DNA of 19,656 nt, taken from DASYDU01 sp036499445. Its GTDB lineage: Bacteria; Planctomycetota; Planctomycetia; Pirellulales; Lacipirellulaceae. This document shows positions 14,195-19,656 of this stretch, one piece after another. The stretch spans positions 1-19,656 of the forward strand of contig DASYDU010000104.1 in the NCBI GenBank assembly GCA_036499445.1, read 5' to 3'. The notes below the pieces were generated by a model, which saw only the letters and a program-made list of their open reading frames with translations, had not been told where the DNA came from and did not search any database. Positions within the stretch are counted from its first letter, which is position 1; each line of letters begins with the position of its first letter. A program made the position numbers and the translations under genes.

Positions 14195-14359
14195 GTCAAA
14201 AGACGAGTGCCGGGCACCGACTTCGGACCGCGTCACGGCCGCTAAGTTCTTTGACAATTTAGAGTTACTGAGATTGCCGCCGGCAAGAACGCGCCGCCCG
14301 GCGAACACCGTTTTCGCTTCCCATAGCGGCCGGCTCAGGCCATAACTGGCCTCCAAATC

Positions 14360-14388
14360 TTGACACTAATGCTTATGACGATTACACT
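14360..14388 (+). promoter_or_regulatory. sigma-70-type promoter of the HU gene
   Basis: TTGACA (14360-14365), perfect to consensus, and TACACT (14383-14388) are separated by 17 bases. The block CAAATCTTGAC and the TACACTT -10 are shared, at the same spacing, with the promoter at 2299. The predicted transcript start near 14395 gives a leader of about 66 bases. The stem-loop at 14337-14352 lies just upstream. Confidence 0.7.
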
Positions 14389-14447
14389 TGGAGCGTTGAG
14401 GCACGTCGCTCGCCAGACCTTCGGTAGCACGAAGTTGCCATTCTGAT

Positions 14448-14453
14448 AGGGGA
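14448..14453 (+). promoter_or_regulatory. ribosome binding site of the HU gene
   Basis: AGGGGA lies 8 bases before the GTG at 14462, which supports this non-ATG start. Confidence 0.6.
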
Positions 14454-14461
14454 CCGGAAAC

Positions 14462-14803
14462 GTGACCAAGAAAGAGATCGTCAAAACCATCTCCGAAGAG
14501 ATCGGGATGACGCAGCTAAAGACGAAAGAGATCGTCCAAAAGACGTTCAATGCAATCGTCAACACGCTGGTCGAAGACCATCGGATCGAGCTGCGAAACT
14601 TTGGCGTTTTCGAGGTCAAACGGCGTGCGGCCCGCAAGGCTCGCAACCCTCGCACCGGTGAGAAAGTCTTTGTGCCAGAAAAGTTTGTGGTGACGTTTAA
14701 GCCAGGCAAAGAAATGGAAGAGAAAGTGCGGGAGATGGAGCGTCGAGCGGCCATGGAAGCTGGCTTCGACGCCTCAAATGGCTCTCCGCCGGCGACTTCC
14801 TGA
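14462..14803 (+). CDS. HU/IHF-family nucleoid DNA-binding protein
   Basis: This 113-residue protein begins with the HU-type helical dimer region (TKKEIVKTISEEIGMTQLKT). It continues with the signature RNFGVFEVKRRAARKARNP, the beta-arm region with the Asn-Pro that intercalates DNA (ARNPRTGEKVFVPEK), and FKPGKEMEEKV. Its job is to bend and package DNA. The start is GTG, supported by AGGGGA 8 bases upstream and by the strong promoter. The protein is about 20 residues longer than standard HU; the extra C-terminal tail (MERRAAMEAGFDASNGSPPATS) is low-complexity. Whether it is the main HU or an IHF-like paralogue cannot be told from one copy. Confidence 0.93.
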   Translation: MTKKEIVKTISEEIGMTQLKTKEIVQKTFNAIVNTLVEDHRIELRNFGVFEVKRRAARKARNPRTGEKVFVPEKFVVTFKPGKEMEEKVREMERRAAMEAGFDASNGSPPATS

Positions 14804-15191
14804 TTCGCAGAAGTCGTGCCGCAAGAACAAGTTACGCCATCTTCGCCCGATCGAACCGCGACGACGCTTGCGGTTCAGCTTTCGTCTTGACCACCGCTTG
14901 CGTCATTCGTCGACGCGATCCCTGTCGATTAGCGGCCAAAGCGCTCATTGCTATCGCTGCACTGGCGATCACCCCGACCGCGCACGACCCGGCCATTTGC
15001 CCTCGGCGCGGTTTCACCAAAACACTATCCTCCCGCCGCTTTTCACCAAATTCTCATCGAACATGGCCGTCCGATTCACACCAGCCACAGGGCTGGCGGC
15101 GGCCGACACAAGACATCGTCCGAGATTCACGTGCGCTCGCCGGCGCAGGCGGGAAACGAACGTCGGCAAGCGCTCGATGGCTCGACCTCCG

Positions 15192-15221
15192 AATCGCAAA
15201 TCGCGCGGGCGGCTTGCGATT
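15192..15221. other. 8-bp perfect stem-loop upstream of lipoprotein gene
   Basis: AATCGCAA and TTGCGATT pair perfectly around a 14-base GC-rich loop, about 115 bases before the lipoprotein start. It may be a leader structure or part of an unannotated RNA. Confidence 0.35.
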
Positions 15222-15319
15222 GGCGGACACGATGCTACGGGAAATGAATGCAGCGGGAATCAGATCGACACTGTGGCCAAGCTGTGCGGCTGCGCGCGCC
15301 GTACATGAGCTTGGCTGTC

Positions 15320-15326
15320 AGGGAGG
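15320..15326 (+). promoter_or_regulatory. ribosome binding site of lipoprotein gene
   Basis: AGGGAGG lies 9 bases before the ATG at 15336, one of the strongest Shine-Dalgarno matches in the window. It supports translation of this small frame. Confidence 0.65.
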
Positions 15327-15335
15327 AAATGTAGC

Positions 15336-15554
15336 ATGCGCAGGATGATCATCGCCATCGTGGCCGCCGGAGCACTTGCGGCTAACTCAGGCTGCCTGAT
15401 ACCGATCTATTCCGCCGATCCGGCCCGGCGCGCTCAGCAATTGATTTACACGTCGGAGAACCTGCGACAATTCCTCGACGAGTGGGAACGGATCTGGTTC
15501 CTCGACCAGCCGAGCCACATGGAGCCGTTCCGCACCCACGGCGGCATCATTTAG
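15336..15554 (+). CDS. small secreted lipoprotein, planctomycete type
   Basis: This 72-residue protein starts with a signal peptide: a positively charged MRRM, a hydrophobic stretch IIAIVAAGALAAN and a lipobox-like SGC with the cysteine at about residue 20. The mature part is only about 50 residues (IPIYSADPARRAQQLIYTS, then LRQFLDEWERIWFLDQPSHM and a closing HGGI). I recall similar short lipoproteins with the same YS-DP and DQPSHM blocks from other planctomycetes, but no function is known to me. The strong ribosome binding site and the lipobox make it a real gene despite its size. A GC-rich hairpin follows the stop and may end the transcript. Confidence 0.75.
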   Translation: MRRMIIAIVAAGALAANSGCLIPIYSADPARRAQQLIYTSENLRQFLDEWERIWFLDQPSHMEPFRTHGGII

Positions 15555-15559
15555 TGTAG

Positions 15560-15580
15560 TCTGCTCGCTCCGCGAGCGGG
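15560..15580 (+). terminator. terminator-like GC hairpin
   Basis: GCTCGC-TCC-GCGAGC is a perfect 6-bp stem, extendable to 9 bp with wobble pairs, 5 bases after the lipoprotein stop. It lacks a true T-run (GATTCTTG follows). It may instead be a dispersed palindrome. Confidence 0.4.
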
Positions 15581-15654
15581 ATTCTTGCCGAACCAAATCG
15601 GCCTAAATACCAGCCGTCGCCGGTTTCGCTCGACCGCTCTCCGTCCTAGAATCC

Positions 15655-15679
15655 GGGTTCGTTCAGAAACGTAGAACCC
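15655..15679 (+). other. stem-loop upstream of pyrD
   Basis: GGGTTC pairs with GAACCC, and inside it GTT pairs with AAC around a CAGA loop with a 3-base bulge. It ends about 45 bases before the pyrD start. A leader regulatory role is only a possibility. Confidence 0.3.
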
Positions 15680-15723
15680 AACTCTATCGCGTGGCCCTTC
15701 GTCGCGTGTGTTCGAGTCGCGCA

Positions 15724-16650
15724 ATGCCGGCTGCTTCGCCCACAATCGAACTGGCCGTCCGGCTTGGCCCGCTCGCGCTCCCTAACCCGATCCTCGTCGC
15801 CTCCGGCACCTTTGGTTACGCGCGCGAGATGGCCGGCCTCGTCGATCTTTCGCGTCTCGGCGGTATACTACCTAAAACGATCACGCAAGAACCGCGGGCT
15901 GGCAACGCCCCGTGGCGGACGATCGAAACCGCGTCCGGGATGCTCAATTCGATTGGCCTCGATAATGACGGCATCGAGGCGTTCGTCGCGCATCACCTGC
16001 CGTACCTGGCCGGGTTGGGCGTCCCGATCATCGTTAGCATCGCCGGCCGTACGCACGACGAATTCGTGGCGATGACGCGGCGGCTTGGGGGGCTCGGCGG
16101 CATTGCAGCTCTGGAACTCAACATCTCCTGCCCCAATGTTTCCGGTGGCGTCGACTTCGGCACCGATCCGGCCATGTGCGAGCGGCTTGTCGTCGACTGC
16201 CGCGCCGCCACCCAGACGCCGATCATCGCCAAGCTCACGCCCAACGTCACGAGCATCCCCGTGATGGCTCGGGCCGCGGAGGCGGGCGGCGCCGACGCCA
16301 TTTCGCTCATCAACACCTGCCTCGGCATGGCGATAGACTGGCGCCGCCGGCGGCCGCTGTTGGGCAACGGCATGGGCGGCCTCAGCGGACCGGCCATCAA
16401 GCCCATCGCTCTGCGAGCCGTCTACCAGGCGGCCCAGGCCGTGAAGACGCCGATTATTGGGATCGGCGGCATCGCTACCGTGGACGATGTCATGGAATTC
16501 CTCGTCGCCGGCGCAACAGCGGTTCAACTCGGCACTGTGAACTTCTACAATCCTAGGGCGTCTATCGAAGTGCTCGACGCGCTGCCCGGGGCCCTGGCGG
16601 AAGCCGGTGTCAGCCGCATTGCGGACCTCGTCGGAACGCTAAAGATATAA
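15724..16650 (+). CDS. pyrD: dihydroorotate dehydrogenase, class 1
   Basis: This enzyme oxidises dihydroorotate to orotate in pyrimidine synthesis. It has 308 residues from the ATG at 15724; the frame is open to a GTG at 15691, but the extra residues (ALRRVCSSR) do not look conserved. Conserved blocks are LPNPILVASGTFGY, NISCPNVSGG with the catalytic cysteine C136, LINTCLGMAIDW, GGLSGPAIKPIALR and IIGIGGIATVDDV with AGATAVQLGT for FMN phosphate binding. A catalytic Cys rather than Ser marks a soluble class 1 enzyme, and the sequence looks like subclass 1B. 1B enzymes need the PyrK Fe-S/FAD subunit, which is not in the window. Another pyrimidine gene, dcd, is 14 kb away and not linked. Confidence 0.94.
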   Translation: MPAASPTIELAVRLGPLALPNPILVASGTFGYAREMAGLVDLSRLGGILPKTITQEPRAGNAPWRTIETASGMLNSIGLDNDGIEAFVAHHLPYLAGLGVPIIVSIAGRTHDEFVAMTRRLGGLGGIAALELNISCPNVSGGVDFGTDPAMCERLVVDCRAATQTPIIAKLTPNVTSIPVMARAAEAGGADAISLINTCLGMAIDWRRRRPLLGNGMGGLSGPAIKPIALRAVYQAAQAVKTPIIGIGGIATVDDVMEFLVAGATAVQLGTVNFYNPRASIEVLDALPGALAEAGVSRIADLVGTLKI

Positions 16651-16690
16651 AGCCGCTGCAGCGTTAAACTCGGTCTCCCGAATCCTACTT

Positions 16691-16975
16691 ATGCCGCGTT
16701 TCTCCCTCAAGCGACTGCTAGCCAGTGTTACCATCATCAGTATCGGTTTTATGCTTCTTGCAGCTATCCGATACTCCGACAACGGATACGGTGCCGCCGA
16801 CATACGGACAGCCGGACCGCTTTGGTTCGCGGGGGGAGCGGCTATAGGCGCTGGCGTTATGACCCCCTTTAAGCGCACTGCCTGGGGAGCAAAATTAGGC
16901 ATGATCGTGCAACTGGGGCTGATCGTCCTTTATGTCATTGCTGTAATGATATGCATGCTGATATATGGCGTGTGA
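16691..16975 (+). CDS. small membrane protein of unknown function
   Basis: This 94-residue protein has about three hydrophobic helices: residues 8-26, 43-58 and 70-92. It begins MPRFSLKRLLASVTI, a form I associate with small planctomycete membrane proteins that open with RFSL-R/K-LL. There is no catalytic motif. The ATG has no Shine-Dalgarno sequence and is preceded by 7-base periodic pyrimidine-ending units (GGTCTCC, CGAATCC). Base composition is richer in AT than in pyrD and trpS on either side. It lies 40 bases after pyrD and could be on the same transcript. Function cannot be assigned. Confidence 0.65.
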   Translation: MPRFSLKRLLASVTIISIGFMLLAAIRYSDNGYGAADIRTAGPLWFAGGAAIGAGVMTPFKRTAWGAKLGMIVQLGLIVLYVIAVMICMLIYGV

Positions 16976-17041
16976 AAAATAGCTACGCAGCGACACATTA
17001 ATCAGACATTACCCGAATCTTGTCTCCTGTTCTTACGTCTT

Positions 17042-18010
17042 ATGCGTGTACTAAGCGGCATCAAACCGACCGGCCTGATCCATTGGGGCAACTACTTTGG
17101 CGCGATCCGCCAGTATATTGCCCTGCAGGACAACGACCAGGCGTTTTACTTCATCGCCAATTTGCACGCGCTCACCACGGTGCGCGATCGCGAAAAGCTC
17201 CGCGGCTGGACATTTGACATCGCGCTCGACTGGCTCGCGCTGGGCCTTGATCCAAGTAAGGCGACGCTGTTTGTGCAGTCCGATGTGCCGGAGGTCAGTG
17301 AGCTCTGTTGGCTCTTGATGACCGGCGCGCCAATGGGACTCCTAGAACGCTGCCACGCCTATAAAGATCGCAAGGCCAAGGGCCTTACGGCTGACGCGGG
17401 TGTGTTCGGCTATCCGGTTCTGATGGCGGCCGACATCCTGGCCTACGATAGTGACGTCGTGCCGGTCGGCCAGGATCAGGTGCAGCACATCGAGGTCTGC
17501 CGCGACCTCGCCGGCAGCTTCAACCACCAGTTCGGCAACGTCTTCGTGATGCCGAAAGAGAAACTGCTCGACGCGTCGGCCAAGGTCCCCGGCATCGACG
17601 GCCAAAAGATGTCTAAGAGTTACGACAACACGCTCTTGGTCTTCGAAGATCCCAAAGCCCAGCGGAAGCGAATCATGCGGATCGTAACCGACTCTCGGCC
17701 GATGGACCAACCAAAGGAGCCGGCCGGCGATGTGCTCTACGATTTGTTTTCGCTGGTGGCGCCGGAAGCCGATCGCGAGAACATGGCCGCGCTCTACCGC
17801 CGTGGCGGCTTCGGCTACGGCGAAATCAAGAAGGCGCTCGCCGATGCCGCCGAGAAATACTTCGCAGAACCTCGCGCCCGCCGCGCTGAATTAGCCGCGA
17901 ACCCAAAGCGCATCCACGAAATCCTTGCCGCAGGCGCCGCCAAAGCCCGCAAAAAGGCCGCCGAAGTCCTGAAGCGGGCCCAAGATGCGTGCGGCATCGC
18001 CGGCTGGTAA
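17042..18010 (+). CDS. trpS: tryptophanyl-tRNA synthetase
   Basis: This class I aminoacyl-tRNA synthetase of 322 residues charges tRNA-Trp. The ATP-binding HIGH-equivalent is PTGLIHWGNYFGA (residues 9-21), and the KMSKS loop is exact at 189-193 (GQKMSKSYDN). Also visible are FIANLHALTT, the tryptophan-pocket region YPVLMAADILAYDSDVVPVGQDQVQHIE, and a C-terminal helical anticodon-binding part. Length and order agree with the bacterial family. The ATG is the first in frame; its leader is pyrimidine-rich with 7-base periodicity and no Shine-Dalgarno sequence. No T-box-like leader or trp-codon leader peptide is visible in the 66-base gap upstream. Confidence 0.97.
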   Translation: MRVLSGIKPTGLIHWGNYFGAIRQYIALQDNDQAFYFIANLHALTTVRDREKLRGWTFDIALDWLALGLDPSKATLFVQSDVPEVSELCWLLMTGAPMGLLERCHAYKDRKAKGLTADAGVFGYPVLMAADILAYDSDVVPVGQDQVQHIEVCRDLAGSFNHQFGNVFVMPKEKLLDASAKVPGIDGQKMSKSYDNTLLVFEDPKAQRKRIMRIVTDSRPMDQPKEPAGDVLYDLFSLVAPEADRENMAALYRRGGFGYGEIKKALADAAEKYFAEPRARRAELAANPKRIHEILAAGAAKARKKAAEVLKRAQDACGIAGW

Positions 18011-18025
18011 GATCGAACGCATGTG

Positions 18026-18060
18026 CTGACCCCCGGCCCCTGACCCCCGATCCCTTCCCC
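18026..18060 (+). repeat. C-rich heptad repeat in cystathionine gamma-synthase/lyase leader
   Basis: Two copies of CTGACCCCC start at 18026 and 18040, exactly 14 bases apart. The bases between and after them keep a 7-base period ending in CCC. The array runs right up to the ATG at 18061, leaving no room for a normal Shine-Dalgarno sequence. Confidence 0.6.
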
Positions 18061-19212
18061 ATGCACTTCCGCACCCGTGCCATCCACGTCGGCCAAGAAC
18101 GCGATCGCGCGACCGGCGCCGTCGTGCCGCCGATCCATGTCGCGTCGACATTCGTGCAAGAGGAGGCCGGCAAGTGGGGTGAGTACGACTATTCGCGGAG
18201 TGGCAACCCGACCCGCAAGGCCCTCGAACGGACTCTCGCTTCGCTCGAAGGCGGCTGCGGCGCGCTCGCCTTCGCCAGCGGCATGGCCGCCACGCATTGC
18301 GTGATCGCGAGCCTTTCTGCCGGCGACCACGTCGTTGCCGGCAGCGACCTTTATGGCGGCAGCTATCGGCTACTGCACAAAATCACCAACCGTGCGGGCA
18401 TCAAAACCACGCTCGTCGACACGACGAAGCCGGCCAACATCACGGCCGCCTTCACGCCGGCTACGAAGCTCGTTTGGATCGAGACGCCCGGCAATCCGCT
18501 AATGTCGATCACCGACATCGCCGCCTGCGCCAAAATTGCGCACCAGCATGGCGCCATACTGGGCGTCGATAGCACGTTTGCCACGCCGGTTCTCACCCGG
18601 CCGCTGGAACTCGGGGCCGATATCGTCATGCACTCAGCCACCAAATACCTCGGCGGCCATAGCGATTTGCTCGGCGGGGCCTTAGTGGTTAGGGACAAGG
18701 CCCTATTCGAGAGCCTTTATTTCGTTCAAAATGCAACTGGCGCGGTCCTCGGCCCATTCGAGTCGTTTTTGTGTTCCCGCGGGCTCAAGACGCTTGAGCT
18801 GAGGGTCCGCGAACAGGGCCGCACCGCCCAACAACTCGCCGAATGGTTGAATACACACAAAAACGTGAGCCGCGTGTTGTATCCGGGTTTGCCGTCGCAT
18901 CCCGGTCACGCGATCGCGGCCCGGCAAATGGATGGTGCGTTCGGCGCGATGCTGACGTTTGAGCTTGGTGGCGACCTTGCTGCAACGAAGCGGTTCGTCG
19001 AATCGACTGAATTATTCCAGCTCGCGGTCAGCCTCGGCGCGGTCGAGTCGTTGATCGAACACCCAGCCACCATGTCCCACGCCAGCTACGACGCCGCCGA
19101 CCGCGCCAAATACCACATCACCGACGGTCTGATCCGCCTTTCGGTCGGCCTCGAAGCGCCCGATGACTTGCTGTCCGACCTGGAAAAAGCGTTTAAGAAT
19201 TGCGGCACATAG
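18061..19212 (+). CDS. cystathionine gamma-synthase/lyase family PLP enzyme
   Basis: This 383-residue enzyme belongs to the Cys/Met metabolism PLP family. Conserved blocks are HVASTFVQE, YDYSRSGNPTRKALE, ALAFASGMAA, the cofactor-phosphate and ring-stacking segment GSDLYGGSYRLL, D-S-TFATPVLTRPLELGAD and the PLP lysine K195 in HSATKYLGGHSD. The C-terminal signature AVSLGAVESLIEHPATMSHA is typical of cystathionine gamma-synthase and gamma-lyase. These two activities (making cystathionine from an activated homoserine, or splitting it to cysteine) cannot be separated by these motifs, so no symbol is given. The ATG at 18061 is used; the longer frame would run into the repeat leader and the trpS end. 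A sulfur amino acid role could connect it with the cysteine-desulfurase-like enzyme at 11908. Confidence 0.9.
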   Translation: MHFRTRAIHVGQERDRATGAVVPPIHVASTFVQEEAGKWGEYDYSRSGNPTRKALERTLASLEGGCGALAFASGMAATHCVIASLSAGDHVVAGSDLYGGSYRLLHKITNRAGIKTTLVDTTKPANITAAFTPATKLVWIETPGNPLMSITDIAACAKIAHQHGAILGVDSTFATPVLTRPLELGADIVMHSATKYLGGHSDLLGGALVVRDKALFESLYFVQNATGAVLGPFESFLCSRGLKTLELRVREQGRTAQQLAEWLNTHKNVSRVLYPGLPSHPGHAIAARQMDGAFGAMLTFELGGDLAATKRFVESTELFQLAVSLGAVESLIEHPATMSHASYDAADRAKYHITDGLIRLSVGLEAPDDLLSDLEKAFKNCGT

Positions 19213-19259
19213 GTCCTTTCCTGACTCCCGTATCCTGAATCCTAAATCCTTCCTCCGCT
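19213..19259 (+). repeat. degenerate heptad repeat leader
   Basis: Units such as TGACTCC, TGAATCC and TAAATCC follow one another at a 7-base period between the stop at 19212 and the ATG at 19260. No Shine-Dalgarno sequence is present. It is the longest example of this leader type in the window. Confidence 0.6.
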
Positions 19260-19656
19260 ATGCAACTCGGCTTTGTCACTGCGATCTTCAGCGAGCTTCC
19301 GCTCGAGCCCGTGCTTGCGTTTGCCGGCGCCGAGGGGTACGCGTGCGTCGAGGTGCAATGCTGGCCGGCCGGCGGATCGAAACACGGAGGCGTCACGCAT
19401 CTGGACGTTGATGGCTTCACGCAGTCGCGGGCCGACGATGTCCGCGCGCTCTGCGAAAAATACCGCGTCAAAATTTCCTCCCTCGGCTACTATCCCAATC
19501 CTCTCTCCCACGACGCCGAGGAGGCCGAACATGCCCTCGCCCACATTCGCAAGGTGATCGACGCCGCGCCGCTCCTGGGCCTCGACATCGTCAATTCGTT
19601 TGTCGGCGCAAATATCAAGCTGCCGCTTGAAGATAATCTGCGCCGCTTCGCCGAGG
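19260..19656 (+). CDS. sugar phosphate isomerase/epimerase-type TIM barrel (3' end outside window)
   Basis: The frame is open from the ATG at 19260 to the right edge (132 residues seen). It begins MQLGFVTAIFSELPLEPVL, then AGAEGYACVEVQCWP, VRALCEKYRVKISSLGYYPNPL, AHIRKVIDAAPLLGLDIVNSFVG, which is the alternating strand-helix pattern of the xylose-isomerase-like/AP endonuclease 2 TIM-barrel family. Proteins of this type isomerise or epimerise sugars or inositols; many planctomycete copies are of unknown substrate. The metal-binding residues lie in the missing C-terminal half. It is separated by 47 bases of heptad repeat from the PLP enzyme upstream and may be co-transcribed with it. Confidence 0.82.
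   Translation, partial: MQLGFVTAIFSELPLEPVLAFAGAEGYACVEVQCWPAGGSKHGGVTHLDVDGFTQSRADDVRALCEKYRVKISSLGYYPNPLSHDAEEAEHALAHIRKVIDAAPLLGLDIVNSFVGANIKLPLEDNLRRFAE

Larger units (their letters stand above)
13999..14461. other. 463-base non-coding region before the HU gene
   Basis: I see no convincing gene. From left to right it holds a short hairpin after the YkgJ-family stop (14032-14044), a pair of TTTGACGG-containing direct repeats (14068-14079 and 14086-14097), a perfect 8-bp stem-loop (14168-14194) and a 6-bp stem-loop (14337-14352). A good promoter then leads to a roughly 66-base leader with a Shine-Dalgarno sequence. A small RNA cannot be excluded between 14100 and 14330. Confidence 0.55.
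14804..15335. other. 532-base stretch without a convincing gene
   Basis: Open frames exist on both strands, but none has a recognisable domain, a good start signal or consistent codon use. Several overlap each other with arginine- and serine-rich translations that look like shadows. The stretch contains a perfect 8-bp inverted pair (15192-15199 with 15214-15221, AATCGCAA/TTGCGATT) and ends in the ribosome binding site of the lipoprotein gene. A degenerate gene or an RNA gene is possible. Confidence 0.5.

Noticed and set aside
14245..14262. GTTCTTTGACAATTT resembling sequences seen in CRISPR leaders or a promoter
   Set aside because: No direct-repeat array follows and no -10 element lies at a usable distance.
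14832..15020. Minus-strand frame with a hydrophobic stretch resembling a signal peptide
   Set aside because: Only 62 codons with no sensible mature part, and the opposite strand gives a similar hydrophobic run by complementarity.
14887..15348. Open frame of 153 codons on the plus strand between HU and the lipoprotein gene
   Set aside because: It starts at TTG without a ribosome binding site, overlaps the lipoprotein start, is rich in Arg and Ser with no domain, and other frames are equally open.
15655..15679. GGGTTC segment as part of a tRNA T-arm
   Set aside because: No acceptor, D or anticodon arms can be built around it; it is a simple stem-loop.

Overview
The window looks like chromosomal DNA from a planctomycete, probably of the Pirellulales group. 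This is inferred from the moderately high GC content, the small planctomycete-type lipoprotein, the AAA ATPase type, and gene starts that mostly lack Shine-Dalgarno sequences. Gene density is high. Most genes are housekeeping or cofactor genes on the plus strand; only dcd and nth lie on the minus strand. I see no rRNA, tRNA, CRISPR array or prophage.

Layout. 1-617 is the 3' part of an AAA ATPase gene. 665-2073 (minus) holds dcd (dCTP deaminase) and nth (endonuclease III), separated by a long imperfect inverted repeat. 2394-4324 is a plus-strand set: a Bax-inhibitor-1 family membrane protein, a DUF309 protein and a stand-alone LON substrate-binding-domain protein. 4460-6379 is folE followed by an unrecognised multi-pass membrane protein and a zinc-ribbon membrane protein. 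6560-11243 is a compact operon: a very large FAD/[4Fe-4S] dehydrogenase (YdiJ-like) overlapping moaD by ATGA, then moaE and moaA. 11300-11890 is a DUF4160/DUF2442 pair in which the DUF4160 frame is broken by an in-frame amber codon. 11908-13083 is a cysteine-desulfurase-like class V aminotransferase. 13092-13575 is a small cassette with one GxxExxY nuclease-like gene between 30-bp inverted repeats. It ends exactly at the start codon of the next gene, a YkgJ-family cysteine-cluster protein. After a 460-base non-coding stretch come an HU/IHF-family gene, a second 530-base stretch without a convincing gene, a 72-residue lipoprotein, pyrD, a small membrane protein, trpS, a cystathionine gamma-synthase/lyase, and the start of a sugar phosphate isomerase/epimerase-type TIM-barrel gene that runs off the end.

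How the parts relate. moaA, moaE and moaD supply three steps of molybdopterin synthesis. moaC and the molybdenum insertion genes are not in the window. The FAD/Fe-S enzyme and the class V aminotransferase flanking the moa genes may be functionally linked to them, but only context supports this. folE opens the folate/pterin pathway, while dcd and pyrD belong to pyrimidine metabolism; these are neighbours rather than one pathway.

The most interesting signals are non-coding. One is the inverted-repeat GxxExxY cassette. Another is a pyrimidine-ending 7-base periodic repeat placed immediately before several start codons that lack a Shine-Dalgarno sequence. A third is a pair of nearly identical promoters, before the Bax-inhibitor gene and the HU gene, that share an 11-base -35 block and a TACACTT -10 at identical spacing. 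The clean nonsense codon in the DUF4160 gene is the clearest gene-level oddity.
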